Below the pieces are notes generated by a model that saw only the letters and a program-made list of their open reading frames with translations, was not told where the DNA came from and made no database searches. This document shows, piece by piece, positions 8,722-19,598 of a stretch of DNA of 64,000 nt; the first letter of the stretch is position 1; every line of letters starts with the position of its first letter. Source of the stretch: Methylophaga thalassica MP (GTDB lineage Bacteria > Pseudomonadota > Gammaproteobacteria > Nitrosococcales > Methylophagaceae); NCBI RefSeq assembly GCF_000214595.1, contig NZ_AFIG01000001.1, positions 1,282,382 to 1,346,381 of the forward strand, written 5' to 3'. The translations under genes and the position numbers were made by a program.

Positions 8722-9728
8722 TTTTTTAATTGATACTTTCTTACGGCTTTATTGTGATCGGCCAGATTAGATGAAAAAATATGTCTGCCATCTGTCCCTG
8801 TCGCCACGAAATACAAACTATCTCCACTTGCGGGATGGAGGGCGGCATTTATGGATTCCCTACTCGGTAAACAAATAGGCGTGGGCGGTAAACCACTGCG
8901 TGTATATGTGTTATAAGGTGTATCCGTTGTCAGATCTTTTTTACGTAGATTACCGTCGAAATTTTTTCTGATACCGTAAATCACCGTTGGGTCAGTTTGC
9001 AAACGCATCCCTTTTTGTAAACGACGGACAAACACTCCGGCAATTTCAGGTCGCTCATCTGCTACAGCCGTTTCTTTTTCAATAATAGATGCCATGATTA
9101 AGGCTTCGTATGGTGATGTATAGGGTAAGTCTTTTGCACGATATTCCCATGCATTATCCAATACCTCATGCATTTGTTTGTTAGCGCGTGCTAAAAATTC
9201 AATATCTGTTGTATCTGTTGGAAAATGATACGTTTCAGGTAGAAACCAACCTTCACCGTTTTGATCAGCTTGTCCTAATGCTGCCATCACAGCGGCCACA
9301 TCCGGATTTTCTAAGGTATGTTTTATTTTAACGTTAGCTGAGACCATATCCACCAGGGATTGTGCTGTCATACCTTCTACAATGGTCATTGAGTTCATAA
9401 TGACCTTGCCTGACACTAACCTGTTAAGTACATCCGGTAAGGTATCGTCAGGTAAAAGTTGATATTCGCCTGCCTTGATTCTGCTTGCTGACTCGTTAGC
9501 CCGTCCATATAACTGCAGATAGATGGGAGAGATTGAGGTGATATTACGCTCATACAACTCCTCACTGATTCGTTTCAGATTACTGCCTGGTGTAACAATA
9601 AACTGAACGGGTTCCGAGATATTCAACGGTGTCGTCATGAAGCGATTATATTGAATAACAATATAGGTACATATGCCAGCGGCAATCAGAGCTGGAAGTA
9701 GTGTTTTGAGTAACAAATTATTTTTCAT
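8718..9728 (-). CDS. mltG: Endolytic murein transglycosylase MltG (YceG)
   Basis: An inner-membrane lytic transglycosylase of 336 aa that cuts nascent glycan strands and sets their length. There is one N-terminal membrane helix (LLPALIAAGICTYIVIQY), a LysM-like subdomain, then the YceG domain with the catalytic glutamate in MASIIEKETA and the downstream LQTDPTVIYG signature. It lies 1 nt after pabC and overlaps tmk, as in E. coli pabC-mltG-tmk-holB. Confidence 0.94.
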   Translation of the reverse strand: MKNNLLLKTLLPALIAAGICTYIVIQYNRFMTTPLNISEPVQFIVTPGSNLKRISEELYERNITSISPIYLQLYGRANESASRIKAGEYQLLPDDTLPDVLNRLVSGKVIMNSMTIVEGMTAQSLVDMVSANVKIKHTLENPDVAAVMAALGQADQNGEGWFLPETYHFPTDTTDIEFLARANKQMHEVLDNAWEYRAKDLPYTSPYEALIMASIIEKETAVADERPEIAGVFVRRLQKGMRLQTDPTVIYGIRKNFDGNLRKKDLTTDTPYNTYTRSGLPPTPICLPSRESINAALHPASGDSLYFVATGTDGRHIFSSNLADHNKAVRKYQLKK

Positions 9729-9729
9729 G

Positions 9730-10548
9730 TCAGCTTTCAGCAGTATCCAATGCCTTTTGAATTCTTTTTGTTATATCCCCATGGGGCCATTGTTTATTCG
9801 TGCCATGCAGAGCAGTCACTGGCCATACCCTGATAAGACTATTCGTGACAAACACTTCATCTGCTTGATAGAGATCATCCAATGTTAATGTGACTATCTC
9901 ATGAGGTATATCTAAAGTACAGGCTAGTGCCAATATGCGCTCACGCATGACTCCTTCGATACCACAGCTATTCAGATTTGGAGTGAATAAACAGCCATCA
10001 CTGACCAGGAATACATTGCTCATTGTTCCTTCAATAAGTTCATCGTCATAGTTCAGCATTAATCCTTCAGCAATATCTGCTGAATCCCATTCATTTCTAG
10101 CAATCACCTGCTCCAAACGGTTTAAATGTTTGATTCCCGATAATAATGGATTTTTTGCCAAACGCGTCGAACACAATTGGACAGTGATACCTGATTGATG
10201 ATTGAGCGGATAATCTGGCAAAGGGTGAAAAGTGATGATGCGTTGAGGTGTTGAGTCTATAGGTGGTTTATACCCTCGTCCGCCAGAGCCTCGAGTGATG
10301 ATAATTTTAATCACACCATCACCGGATATTTGATTGCAAACAATAAGCAACTCTCGCTCTAATGCTGCTATATCATTAAAGTCTATCTGCAGGCGTTTAC
10401 AACCTCGTAACAAACGCTCTGTATGCTCTTTGAGGTATTCAAGCCTACCATGTCGAAATGGTATCGTTTCGAACAGACCGTCGCCATACTGAAGGCCACG
10501 GTCTGCTACTGATAGCATTGTTTCCGGTTGACCATTTATCAGAATCAC
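9730..10548 (-). CDS. pabC: Aminodeoxychorismate lyase (PabC)
   Basis: A PLP-dependent fold-type IV enzyme of 272 aa that converts aminodeoxychorismate to p-aminobenzoate and pyruvate for folate. The motif SGIKHLNRLEQV with the PLP lysine and the N-terminal RGLQYGDGLFET are typical. D-amino acid and branched-chain transaminases share the fold, but the position between fabF and mltG is specific to pabC. Confidence 0.92.
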   Translation of the reverse strand: MILINGQPETMLSVADRGLQYGDGLFETIPFRHGRLEYLKEHTERLLRGCKRLQIDFNDIAALERELLIVCNQISGDGVIKIIITRGSGGRGYKPPIDSTPQRIITFHPLPDYPLNHQSGITVQLCSTRLAKNPLLSGIKHLNRLEQVIARNEWDSADIAEGLMLNYDDELIEGTMSNVFLVSDGCLFTPNLNSCGIEGVMRERILALACTLDIPHEIVTLTLDDLYQADEVFVTNSLIRVWPVTALHGTNKQWPHGDITKRIQKALDTAES

Positions 10549-10561
10549 CGGCTTACTCAGC

Positions 10562-11803
10562 TTAACTTAACTTTTTAAATATGACAGTACCGTTGGTGCC
10601 GCCAAATCCAAATGAATTTGACATTGCCACGTCAATTTTCATTTCTCTTGCCGTATTGGGTACATAATCAAGATCACATGTTTCATCCTGATTATCGAGA
10701 TTGATGGTGGGCGGTGCAACCTGATCACGGATAGATAAGAGACTGAACACAGCTTCTACACCACCTGCCGCACCCAGCAAATGACCAATCATTGATTTGG
10801 TCGAGCTGATCGCAACATTATTAGCAGCATCACCCATCGCTTTTTTGATGGCTTGGGTTTCAGCAGCATCGCCTGCTGGTGTTGATGTTCCGTGCGCATT
10901 AATATAGTCGACTTCATCCGCATTAATGCCGGCATCTTTCATCGCGTTTACCATACAACGAGCCGCACCTTCACCACCTTCAGAAGGCGATGTCATGTGA
11001 TAAGCATCACTACTCATGCCTGAGCCAACTAACTCTGCATAAATTGTGGCACCACGTTTTACAGCATGTTCATATTCTTCCAGCACAATCACGCCAGCAC
11101 CATCACCAAGAACAAAACCGTCACGGTCTTTATCCCAAGGACGACTAGCAGCAGCAGGGTCATCATTGCGTGTAGATAAAGCGCGTGCAGCAGCAAATCC
11201 ACCTAGCCCTGTTTTAGATGTAGCCATTTCAGCACCACCGGCAATCATGACATCCGCATCACCGTATTGAATCATACGACCAGCCGCTGAAATGCAGTGT
11301 GTTCCTGTTGAACACGCTGTCACGATGGCTGTATTAGGACCTTTCATACCGTACATGATCGATAAATTACCTGAAATCATATTGATAATGTTACTCGGTA
11401 CGAAAAATGGGGAAATCTTGCGAGGTCCACCACTTAAATAACTGTCATAACCAGACTCAATGCCGGGTAAACCGCCGATACCTGAACCAATGGCTACACC
11501 AATTCGTTCAGCATTCTCATCAGTCACCACTAAACCAGAATCTTCAATCGCTTCTTTAGCTGCGGCAATACCATAATGGATAAAGGTATCCATTTTTTTA
11601 GCATCTTTTTTTGGAATTACGGTTGTGACATCAAAGTTTTTGACACTTGCACCGAAGCGAACACTAAATTCTGAGACATCAAACAAGGTCAGCGGTGCAA
11701 CACCACTTTTACCTGCAACAATATTTTCCCAGCTTTCTTTTACCGTTAGTCCAACTGGAGTAACAGCACCAAGGCCAGTAACGACAACGCGTCTTTTAGA
11801 CAT
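10562..11803 (-). CDS. fabF: Beta-ketoacyl-ACP synthase II (FabF)
   Basis: The 413-residue condensing enzyme that elongates acyl-ACP with malonyl-ACP. The active-site cysteine is in [11 protein letters not shown] near residue 164, and the two histidines are in [11 protein letters not shown] and [13 protein letters not shown]. The glycine-rich C-terminus [10 protein letters not shown] is complete. It sits between acpP and pabC. The intergenic space before it carries a hairpin, so its expression may differ from that of acpP. Confidence 0.97.
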   Translation of the reverse strand: MSKRRVVVTGLGAVTPVGLTVKESWENIVAGKSGVAPLTLFDVSEFSVRFGASVKNFDVTTVIPKKDAKKMDTFIHYGIAAAKEAIEDSGLVVTDENAERIGVAIGSGIGGLPGIESGYDSYLSGGPRKISPFFVPSNIINMISGNLSIMYGMKGPNTAIVTACSTGTHCISAAGRMIQYGDADVMIAGGAEMATSKTGLGGFAAARALSTRNDDPAAASRPWDKDRDGFVLGDGAGVIVLEEYEHAVKRGATIYAELVGSGMSSDAYHMTSPSEGGEGAARCMVNAMKDAGINADEVDYINAHGTSTPAGDAAETQAIKKAMGDAANNVAISSTKSMIGHLLGAAGGVEAVFSLLSIRDQVAPPTINLDNQDETCDLDYVPNTAREMKIDVAMSNSFGFGGTNGTVIFKKLS

Positions 11804-11838
11804 CAGGTTTTCCCCTCAAACCTACAGGTATACATGAC

Positions 11839-11876
11839 ATAGCCGCCTAGCATGCTTTCACACACTAGACGGCTAT
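11839..11876 (-). terminator. Imperfect hairpin between acpP and fabF
   Basis: A 12-nt arm pair (ATAGCCGCCTAG and CTAGACGGCTAT) with one mismatch and a 14-nt loop lies between acpP and fabF. There is no T-run on the leftward strand. It is more likely a partial terminator or an RNA-stabilising structure that lets acpP mRNA exceed fabF mRNA. Confidence 0.45.
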
Positions 11877-11896
11877 CATAAGCGCTTTTGATTATA

Positions 11897-12133
11897 TTAA
11901 GACTGATGTGCGTTAATATAAGAAACAGCTTCTTTAACTGTAGTGATTTTCTCAGCTTCTTCGTCTGGGATTTCACATTCGAAAGCTTCTTCCAAAGCCA
12001 TAACCAACTCTACTGTATCCAGAGAGTCTGCGCCCAGGTCGTCGATAAATGAAGCATCCGCAGTTACTTCATCAGCGTTGACACCTAATTGTTCAACAAC
12101 AATTTCTTTTACGCGAGCTTCGATATCACTCAT
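11897..12133 (-). CDS. acpP: Acyl carrier protein
   Basis: A 78-residue acidic carrier protein. The serine that takes the 4'-phosphopantetheine arm is in the DSL motif ([16 protein letters not shown]). It carries acyl intermediates for the Fab enzymes encoded around it and for phospholipid and lipid A synthesis. Strong structured intergenic regions flank it on both sides, consistent with its need for far higher expression than its neighbours. A GGAAA lies ahead of the start. Confidence 0.98.
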   Translation of the reverse strand: MSDIEARVKEIVVEQLGVNADEVTADASFIDDLGADSLDTVELVMALEEAFECEIPDEEAEKITTVKEAVSYINAHQS

Positions 12134-12171
12134 AACTAATATTTCCTTTGGTGGTTAATACATCAAACAAT

Positions 12172-12238
12172 GTGCAGGCATTTTATAGTGCCTGCACCAT
12201 TGAGACAAGCTAAATGGCGATTACCTTGCTTGACTCAA
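12172..12238 (-). promoter_or_regulatory. Two hairpins and a possible promoter between fabG and acpP
   Basis: The 141-nt fabG-acpP gap holds two adjacent inverted repeats: TTGAGACAAGC / GCTTGACTCAA (12200-12210 and 12228-12238, one mismatch) and the perfect GTGCAGGCA / TGCCTGCAC (12172-12180 and 12189-12197). On the leftward strand a TATAAA lies in the second loop and could be the -10 of an acpP promoter, though no good -35 is seen. Attenuation, RNA processing or a separate acpP promoter are all possible. Confidence 0.45.
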
Positions 12239-12274
12239 AAATAAAATTCTTAATTAATAATCACTTAGTGATCA

Positions 12275-13018
12275 TTAACTCATATACATGCCACCGTTGA
12301 CATGTAATGTTTCTCCCGTAACATAACTGGCATTCATACTCGCCAGATAGCTCACTGCAGCAGCAATCTCTTCTGGTGCACCCAAACGTTTTACAGGCAC
12401 TTGTTCAAGCAGTGCCGTTTTATGTGCTTCTGGTAAAGAACTGGTCATATCCGTATCAATAAAGCCTGGTGCGACTGTATTGACAGTGATACCTCGAGCA
12501 CCCACTTCACGAGCCAAAGACTTACTAAAACCAATGACCCCAGCTTTTGCTGCAGCGTAGTTAGTTTGTCCAGCATTACCCATTGCACCAACGACCGAGG
12601 TAATTGTAATGATTCGTCCCCAACGAGCTTTAGTCATCGCTCTAAGGCAACGTTTACTCAGCTTAAATATTGGTGTCAGATTGGTGTTGATAATGTCATC
12701 CCACTCTTCATCTTTCATACGCATTAATAAATTATCACGCGTAATACCCGCATTATTCACCAGAATTTCTGGTGCGCCAAATTCATTTTCTATAGTAGTG
12801 ACCACATTATCAATGGCATCGGCATCAGTAACATTAAGAACGATACCACGCCCATTAATGTTCGCCTCTTTAAGAAAATCAGTGATTGTTGCAGCTCCGC
12901 TTTCAGAGGTTGCTGTACCAATCACTGTAGCGCCTTGCTCACCTAAACTAAGTGCAATAGCTTTACCAATACCACGTGTCGCTCCAGTCACCAGAGCAAT
13001 TTTTCCATCTAAGCTCAT
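12275..13018 (-). CDS. fabG: 3-oxoacyl-ACP reductase (FabG)
   Basis: An NADPH-dependent short-chain dehydrogenase of 247 aa that reduces 3-ketoacyl-ACP. The nucleotide-binding motif is TGATRGIGKAIA at the N-terminus, the NNAG motif is present, and the catalytic Ser-Tyr-Lys are in ITSVVG and NYAAAKAG. The C-terminus ends LHVNGGMYMS as usual for FabG. It starts 1 nt after the fabD stop. Confidence 0.97.
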   Translation of the reverse strand: MSLDGKIALVTGATRGIGKAIALSLGEQGATVIGTATSESGAATITDFLKEANINGRGIVLNVTDADAIDNVVTTIENEFGAPEILVNNAGITRDNLLMRMKDEEWDDIINTNLTPIFKLSKRCLRAMTKARWGRIITITSVVGAMGNAGQTNYAAAKAGVIGFSKSLAREVGARGITVNTVAPGFIDTDMTSSLPEAHKTALLEQVPVKRLGAPEEIAAAVSYLASMNASYVTGETLHVNGGMYMS

Positions 13019-13019
13019 T

Positions 13020-13955
13020 CTATTCTCCTAATGCTTGCTGAGTTTTTTCAAGCGTCGCTATATCAAATAAAGGTAATGCGGTAAGAGACTTATCAATACG
13101 TTTAGTCAAACCAGCTAAAACTTTACCTGGTCCACATTCCACAATGTGATCTACATTTTGCGCGGCAAGCCACTGAATAGTTTCGACCCAGCGAACCGGG
13201 CTATATAATTGTTGCGCCAGCAATGATTTAATAGCATCTACATCGACAGCAGATGTCACACTCGCATTATGAATAACGGGTGTTGTTGGCATCCGGATGT
13301 CTATTTCATTGAGTTTATTAGCTAATTGCTCTGCGGCTGGCTGCATAAGTGCACAATGTGATGGCACGCTTACTGGCAATATCAGAGCACGTTTAGCACC
13401 TTTATCAGATGCTATTTCAGTCGCCTTTTTAACCGCTTCGGCAGAACCTGCGATAACGACCTGTCCAGGCGAATTAAAATTTACTGCCTCTACAACGCCG
13501 GCGGCTGATGCTTCATTACACACCTCGCGTACCACATCATCTTCCAAACCCAGTATAGCGGCCATAGCGCCTTCGCCAGCAGGCACAGCTTGTTGCATAT
13601 ATTGGCCACGTAATTCAACCAGCTTGACTGCATCAGTAAAATCGATTGCATCTGCGGCCACAAGCGCCGTATATTCACCGAGACTATGACCAGCGAAATA
13701 CGCCGGTTTTATATCTGAAACTGATTGCCAGACACGCCACATAGCAATACCAGCAGTCAACATTATTGGCTGAGTACGATCAGTTTGATTTAAGAGTTCT
13801 TCAGGACCATTAGATACCAAGTTCCAGACGTCATAAGCTAAGGCATCTGAAGCTTCTTGGAATGTTTGTTTTACGATGCTGTATTCTGCTGCGATCTCAG
13901 CGAGCATACCTACAGATTGAGATCCCTGACCGGGAAAGACAAAAGCTGATTTCAT
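13020..13955 (-). CDS. fabD: Malonyl-CoA:ACP transacylase (FabD)
   Basis: A 311-residue enzyme that loads malonyl groups onto ACP. The N-terminal PGQGSQ oxyanion-hole motif, the nucleophile in GHSLGEYTAL and the catalytic histidine in PSHCALM are all visible. It lies between fabH and fabG, 18 nt after fabH. Confidence 0.97.
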   Translation of the reverse strand: MKSAFVFPGQGSQSVGMLAEIAAEYSIVKQTFQEASDALAYDVWNLVSNGPEELLNQTDRTQPIMLTAGIAMWRVWQSVSDIKPAYFAGHSLGEYTALVAADAIDFTDAVKLVELRGQYMQQAVPAGEGAMAAILGLEDDVVREVCNEASAAGVVEAVNFNSPGQVVIAGSAEAVKKATEIASDKGAKRALILPVSVPSHCALMQPAAEQLANKLNEIDIRMPTTPVIHNASVTSAVDVDAIKSLLAQQLYSPVRWVETIQWLAAQNVDHIVECGPGKVLAGLTKRIDKSLTALPLFDIATLEKTQQALGE

Positions 13956-13973
13956 TCATTACCCCTGAATATA

Positions 13974-14930
13974 TCAGTACTGAATAAGCGCTGAACCCCA
14001 TGTAAATCCGCCACCAAAGGCTTCAAACAATAAAGTTTCACCACGTTTTATACGACCGTCACGAACAGCAACGTCGAGGGCTAAAGGAATAGATGCCGCT
14101 GAGGTATTGCCATGTTTATCAACAGTGACAACCACTCTATCCATCGACATCTGTAACTTTCTTGCTGTAGCAGCAATAATACGAATGTTAGCCTGATGAG
14201 GAATAAGCCAGTCAATAGCGGTTTTATCCAGCTGATTGGCTTCCAATGTTTCATCAACAATGCTGCTAAGGGTTTTTACTGCAACCTTAAAGACTTCATT
14301 ACCTTGCATATCGATATAAGCAGAATCATCAGTAGCATCCGAACCGGGGCCTGCTGGCACCTGTAATAAACTGCTGAAACTGCCATCGGAGTGAATATGC
14401 GTAGAAATAATGCCAGGTTGTTGTGATGCCTGAAGAACCACTGCTCCGGCACCATCCCCGAATAATACACAGGTATTTCTATCTGACCAGTCAATAATAC
14501 GCGAGATGGTTTCTGCACCGACCACTAGAACATTTTTCACACCGCCTGCTTTAATGAATTTATCAGCAATGGTTAGTGCATATACAAATCCAGTACAAAC
14601 AGCTTGTACATCAAATGCCGGACAACCAGCGATATCAAGTTTCGCTTGTAATAATGAGGCTGTACTTGGAAATATTTGGGTAGGTGTGGTGGTCGCAACG
14701 ATAATGAGATCAATCTCATTATTCGTGATTCCGGCAGCTTCAATGGCTTTAACAGAGGCTTGATATGCAAGATCTGTTGTGGTTTCGTTCTCGGCAGCAA
14801 TATGACGTTCTTTTATTCCCGTCCGATCAGTAATCCATTGGTCACTGGTTTCGACCATAGACTCAAGATCATGATTGCTGAGTACTTTTTCTGGCAAATA
14901 ACTGCCAGTACCCGCGATACGAGAATACAT
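13974..14930 (-). CDS. fabH: Beta-ketoacyl-ACP synthase III (FabH)
   Basis: The initiating condensing enzyme (acetyl-CoA plus malonyl-ACP), 318 aa. The catalytic triad is visible: Cys in AVCTGF near residue 112, His in [10 protein letters not shown], Asn in [12 protein letters not shown] 14930 aligns with the usual FabH N-terminus ([14 protein letters not shown]) and shares its A with the plsX stop (TGATG). The GTG at 14933 has slightly better spacing from AAGGA and cannot be excluded; it would add one residue. Confidence 0.96.
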   Translation of the reverse strand: MYSRIAGTGSYLPEKVLSNHDLESMVETSDQWITDRTGIKERHIAAENETTTDLAYQASVKAIEAAGITNNEIDLIIVATTTPTQIFPSTASLLQAKLDIAGCPAFDVQAVCTGFVYALTIADKFIKAGGVKNVLVVGAETISRIIDWSDRNTCVLFGDGAGAVVLQASQQPGIISTHIHSDGSFSSLLQVPAGPGSDATDDSAYIDMQGNEVFKVAVKTLSSIVDETLEANQLDKTAIDWLIPHQANIRIIAATARKLQMSMDRVVVTVDKHGNTSAASIPLALDVAVRDGRIKRGETLLFEAFGGGFTWGSALIQY

Positions 14931-15949
14931 CACAATACTTGTCCTTCCAGCAACACTTCCAGGTGTTTGGTTATATTTTTTGGTACATCCTTAGCGGCTT
15001 CGATAATCGCAATATTGATAGCATTCGCGAAAGCAAACTCATCGGCACCACCGTGACTTTTAATCACGATACCTTGCAAACCAATCAGGTTTGCACCGTT
15101 ATAGGCACGGGGATCTAACTCATTACGGAAATGTTTTAAGACAGGTGAAGCAATTAAACCTGCTAATTTAGTGAGCCAATTACGCGAAAATGATTGCCGT
15201 AAATAATGACGAATCATATGAACGACGCCTTCGCTGGTTTTTAGAGCAACGTTACCGACAAAACCGTCACAAACAAGCACATCGGCTTCACCATGGTATA
15301 AACCATCACCTTCGACATAACCAATGTAATTAAGATCAGTCTGCTCTAACAAGCGTGATGCTTCTTTTACCCGTTCATTACCTTTTATCTCTTCAGAACC
15401 GATATTGAGCAAACCGACTTTAGGTTTGTCTTTACCATCCACAAGTTCAGCGAGAACAGAGCCCATTAAGGCAAACTGGACTAAATGTGCAGCACTCGAA
15501 TCAACATTTGCCCCCAAGTCCAGCACATAGGTATGTCCTTTCATTGTTGGTAAAGCTGAAACGATAGCCGGTCTTTCGATACCTGGTAATGTTTTTAGTA
15601 CAAATCTGGCTGTTGCCATCAATGCACCAGTATTACCTGCACTTACGCAAGCGGCTGCTCGCCCCTCTTTAACTAAGTTAATCGCTACACGCATAGAAGA
15701 ATCTTTCTTCCCGCGTAATGCTTGCGATGGTGACTCATCCATCTCTACTTGCTGTGAAGCATGATGAACAATTAAGCGGGGTTCGTTATCTACATTATTT
15801 TTTTGCAGGTGAGAATGAATTGTTTGTTCATCACCGACAAGAATTAATGTGACATCCGGATGTTTTTTTAATGCTGATATGGCAGCGGGGATCACGACTT
15901 GAGGTCCGTGATCCCCGCCCATTGCATCAATTGATATCGTCAGGCTCAA
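14930..15949 (-). CDS. plsX: Phosphate acyltransferase PlsX
   Basis: A 339-residue peripheral membrane enzyme that makes acyl-phosphate from acyl-ACP for glycerophospholipid synthesis. The N-terminus [12 protein letters not shown] and the motif LDLGANVD are diagnostic. It follows rpmF by 13 nt and abuts fabH, the classic rpmF-plsX-fabH arrangement. Confidence 0.97.
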   Translation of the reverse strand: MSLTISIDAMGGDHGPQVVIPAAISALKKHPDVTLILVGDEQTIHSHLQKNNVDNEPRLIVHHASQQVEMDESPSQALRGKKDSSMRVAINLVKEGRAAACVSAGNTGALMATARFVLKTLPGIERPAIVSALPTMKGHTYVLDLGANVDSSAAHLVQFALMGSVLAELVDGKDKPKVGLLNIGSEEIKGNERVKEASRLLEQTDLNYIGYVEGDGLYHGEADVLVCDGFVGNVALKTSEGVVHMIRHYLRQSFSRNWLTKLAGLIASPVLKHFRNELDPRAYNGANLIGLQGIVIKSHGGADEFAFANAINIAIIEAAKDVPKNITKHLEVLLEGQVL

Positions 15950-15962
15950 TTGTTTTTATGCC

Positions 15963-16142
15963 TTATTCGCTTTTATCCGCAACAACTTTACGACCACGGT
16001 AATAGCCATCAGCTGACACATGATGACGACGGTGTAATTCACCTGAAGTTGAATCAACAGATAATGTTGTTTCGGTTAAGGCATCATGTGAACGACGCAT
16101 TCCACGACGTGATGCACTTTTTTTGTTTTGTTGAACAGCCAT
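15963..16142 (-). CDS. rpmF: 50S ribosomal protein L32
   Basis: A 59-residue basic ribosomal protein read from ATG at 16142. It begins [20 protein letters not shown], contains [17 protein letters not shown], and ends DKSE, the form without a zinc-binding cysteine set. It lies 35 nt after the DUF177 gene and 13 nt before plsX, as in most proteobacteria. Confidence 0.97.
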   Translation of the reverse strand: MAVQQNKKSASRRGMRRSHDALTETTLSVDSTSGELHRRHHVSADGYYRGRKVVADKSE

Positions 16143-16177
16143 GACTAAAAACTCCTAAGCCTTTTAAAAATTCAAAA

Positions 16178-16702
16178 TTATTTTTTTGATTTCAATGCAG
16201 ATAATACTGCGAACGGAGATGCCTGTTTTTCAGGTTTCTCCCCTACCTCTTCGTCCCCAGATTGCCATACCTCTTTCGGCAAACAATCAAAATCATGTTT
16301 AGGCACTAGGGGAAGTGCCAAAATTAACTCATCTTCCACAACATCAGCAGGGTTCACAAACTCCGATTCATCAATTATCCAAGGCTCGTATTGCTCAGAT
16401 AATTTACTGACTAAGCGTTCATGTTTTACCAAACCCAACAATGTTTCTATTGTTATTGGGTAAAGCAGCTCTCCCATACAACGCTCACATGTCATCGACA
16501 ACTCGGTGACAAACTGACCCTGCATATAGGGAGTCCCGATTTGATCAATATCAAATCGCATCTTGACCTTAACCGTACCCGCATCATTGAAGAGAGAGGG
16601 TTTCAATCGTGACAAAGATGTCAGTTCAATTTCCCCTTCAAGCTCTCGCCCATTATGAGCAAAACGAAACGGATCTATTTCTTTTGGCAATTGCTGGTGC
16701 AT
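16178..16702 (-). CDS. yceD: YceD/DUF177 family protein, 23S rRNA accumulation factor
   Basis: A DUF177 protein of 174 aa. Its conserved core has CERCMGELLYPI with a C-x2-C pair, VEDELILALPLVP, and the C-terminus SPFAVLSALKSKK. In E. coli YceD is linked to 23S rRNA accumulation and is always next to rpmF. ATG 16702 matches the family N-terminus (MHQQLPKEIDPFRFA). An ATT-to-ATG-rich in-frame extension up to 16741 exists but would lie upstream of the promoter. With this start the transcript has almost no 5' leader and I see no ribosome site. Confidence 0.9.
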   Translation of the reverse strand: MHQQLPKEIDPFRFAHNGRELEGEIELTSLSRLKPSLFNDAGTVKVKMRFDIDQIGTPYMQGQFVTELSMTCERCMGELLYPITIETLLGLVKHERLVSKLSEQYEPWIIDESEFVNPADVVEDELILALPLVPKHDFDCLPKEVWQSGDEEVGEKPEKQASPFAVLSALKSKK

Positions 16703-16712
16703 AATCGACGGG

Positions 16713-16741
16713 ATTATATAAGAAATATCGAAAAACAGCAA
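16713..16741 (-). promoter_or_regulatory. Sigma70-like promoter for the DUF177-rpmF-plsX-fab cluster
   Basis: On the leftward strand, TTGCTG (16741-16736) and a perfect TATAAT (16718-16713) are separated by exactly 17 nt. The predicted transcription start, near 16706, lies only a few nt before ATG 16702. Confidence 0.75.
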
Positions 16742-16768
16742 AGTGGATACGTATATGGCTTCATAATC

Positions 16769-18274
16769 TTAGTTGTTATGTAGCTCAATTACAGCATTAC
16801 TTTTATCAGATGTCTGTTTACTGAGGTCATTTCGCATCGCATCGATGTAATATAGATAATTGGCATCAATATCTCCCGTGATGTACTCCCCATCAAAACA
16901 AGAGGTATCAAAGCGTTCAACATCGCTCTTTTTATTAATAGCTGAGACCAGATCTGGCAGATCCTGATAAACAAGCCAATCTACGCCAAGTTCCTTGGAA
17001 ATTTCTTCGACACTTCTGTCATGTGCCACAAACTCATTTGCAGATGGCATATCGATACCATAGACATTCGGGAAACGAACCGGTGGGGCTGCTGAAGCCA
17101 GATAGACTTTATTAGCGCCCGCATCTCTTGCCATCTGAACAATTTGCTGTGATGTTGTGCCACGAACAATAGAGTCATCGACTAACAGTACATTTTTCCC
17201 TCTAAACTCCAAATCAATCGCATTTAATTTTTGACGGACAGATTTTTTACGCATGGTTTGTCCAGGCATAATAAACGTTCTGCCTATATAGCGATTTTTG
17301 ATAAAACCTTCTCTATACACCACGCCTAGATCGTATGATAACTGCAATGCAGCGCTACGGCTTGTATCTGGAATCGGGATAACCACATCAATATCATGAT
17401 CCGGAAACTCACGTTTAATTTTATGGGCCAGTTTTGTCCCCATACGCATCCGACTTTTGTGAACAGAGATGCCGTCCATCATAGAATCAGGTCTGGCAAA
17501 ATAAACATATTCAAAAATACATGGCGACTTGATGGGATTATCAGCACACTGTTGAGAATAAAAGTTGCCTTTTCTATCAATAAAAACACATTCACCTGGC
17601 TCAATATCACGAACTAATTCATAGTCCAGGATATCAACAGCGACACTCTCAGAAGCCACAACATATTCAGTCCCCTGCGCTGTTTCACGTTTACCAATGA
17701 CAGCTGGGCGAATACCGTATGGATCACGAAATGCCATCACACCAACACCAGAAATCATCGCAACAGCGGCATAAGCGCCTTTACAACGACGATGCACTTG
17801 AGCAACGGCTTTGAAAATGTCTTCAGGCAGTGGTGTCAGCTTAGAACTATTTTGTAATTCATGAGCCAGCACATTGAGTAGCACTTCAGAATCAGAATCA
17901 GTGTTGAGATGACGACGGTCCGTCTGGAACAATTCGTCTTTCAATACTTTTGTATTGGTTAGATTGCCATTATGTGCCAGAGCAATACCAAAGGGTGAGT
18001 TCACATAAAATGGTTGTGACTCAGCTGAGGTTGAACAACCTGCAGTGGGATAGCGAATATGACCAATCCCCATCTTGCCTTTAAGACGAATCATATGACG
18101 GGTGTGGAAAACATCTTTAACGAGTCCATTATCCTTACGTAGGAAAAACTTGCCATCATCGTCGCAAGTCATAATTCCAGCAGCATCCTGTCCTCGATGT
18201 TGCAGTACGGTCAATCCATCATATAAGGCCTGGTTAACCTCAGAATGACCCACAATACCAATAATTCCGCACAT
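16769..18274 (-). CDS. purF: Amidophosphoribosyltransferase (PurF)
   Basis: The first committed enzyme of purine synthesis, 501 aa (E. coli 505). The class II glutaminase domain must begin at Met-Cys because the processed Cys1 is the nucleophile; this places the start at ATG 18274 ([12 protein letters not shown]). An in-frame upstream extension to 18340 is therefore not coding. The phosphoribosyltransferase domain has the PRPP loop [14 protein letters not shown]. It lies 19 nt after cvpA, the enteric dedD-cvpA-purF order. Confidence 0.97.
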   Translation of the reverse strand: MCGIIGIVGHSEVNQALYDGLTVLQHRGQDAAGIMTCDDDGKFFLRKDNGLVKDVFHTRHMIRLKGKMGIGHIRYPTAGCSTSAESQPFYVNSPFGIALAHNGNLTNTKVLKDELFQTDRRHLNTDSDSEVLLNVLAHELQNSSKLTPLPEDIFKAVAQVHRRCKGAYAAVAMISGVGVMAFRDPYGIRPAVIGKRETAQGTEYVVASESVAVDILDYELVRDIEPGECVFIDRKGNFYSQQCADNPIKSPCIFEYVYFARPDSMMDGISVHKSRMRMGTKLAHKIKREFPDHDIDVVIPIPDTSRSAALQLSYDLGVVYREGFIKNRYIGRTFIMPGQTMRKKSVRQKLNAIDLEFRGKNVLLVDDSIVRGTTSQQIVQMARDAGANKVYLASAAPPVRFPNVYGIDMPSANEFVAHDRSVEEISKELGVDWLVYQDLPDLVSAINKKSDVERFDTSCFDGEYITGDIDANYLYYIDAMRNDLSKQTSDKSNAVIELHNN

Positions 18275-18293
18275 AGTTTGCCCTGTCAGGAAG

Positions 18294-18785
18294 TTAATTG
18301 TAGTTGATATGTTGAGCGATATCTGCTGGTAACAGATCACGCACCCAAACCGCTAGTTTGATGAAATGCTCTAGCAAGATAGAGTTTTGCCACCAACTGT
18401 CTGCTGGCATTGGTGTCGCACCAGCAGCTAGAACCAAGATAGTGACAATGGCGACACCTCGTATCAAACCAAAGATAATACCCAAAGCACGGTCAGTACC
18501 GGTAAGCCCGGTTTTTTCAACAACTTGAGATATTAGGTGATTGACCATAGCGCCAAGAATCAATGTCACTGCAAATAAGACAAAAAAAGCCAGAAATAAT
18601 CGTATGGATGGTGTCGATATATAGTCAGCTAATAAGGTAGACAGATTCGAGTAAAAAAGTATGGCTACCCAGAAAGCTAAAATCCAACTAGCTAATGAAA
18701 GCACTTCTTTCATAAAGCCCCGGACGATACTGATAGCGGCCGACAAAAAAATCAGACCTATTATCAGATAGTCAACCCAAACCAT
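18294..18785 (-). CDS. cvpA: CvpA family inner-membrane protein
   Basis: A 163-residue membrane protein with about four hydrophobic helices, starting [20 protein letters not shown], followed by the [12 protein letters not shown] signature of CvpA. In E. coli it is needed for colicin V export and for envelope homeostasis. It is directly upstream of purF with a 19-nt gap, so the two are probably co-transcribed. Confidence 0.9.
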   Translation of the reverse strand: MVWVDYLIIGLIFLSAAISIVRGFMKEVLSLASWILAFWVAILFYSNLSTLLADYISTPSIRLFLAFFVLFAVTLILGAMVNHLISQVVEKTGLTGTDRALGIIFGLIRGVAIVTILVLAAGATPMPADSWWQNSILLEHFIKLAVWVRDLLPADIAQHINYN

Positions 18786-18893
18786 AGTTACCCCGCAACG
18801 AGCTGCGATCTAAACCGTGAATTTTAACAGATTAACCAACAACAACCCAGTATTTTTACAGTTATATTTCATTGTCTGTTTTAGACACAAAGA

Positions 18894-19583
<690 letters not shown>

Positions 19584-19598
19584 TGCTTGCTCCAGTGA

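Noticed and set aside
16703-16741. Upstream in-frame ATG extension of the DUF177 gene
   Set aside because: The extension would contain the promoter and does not match the family N-terminus.
18275-18340. N-terminal extension of PurF
   Set aside because: The catalytic cysteine must follow the initiator Met directly, which fixes the start at 18274.
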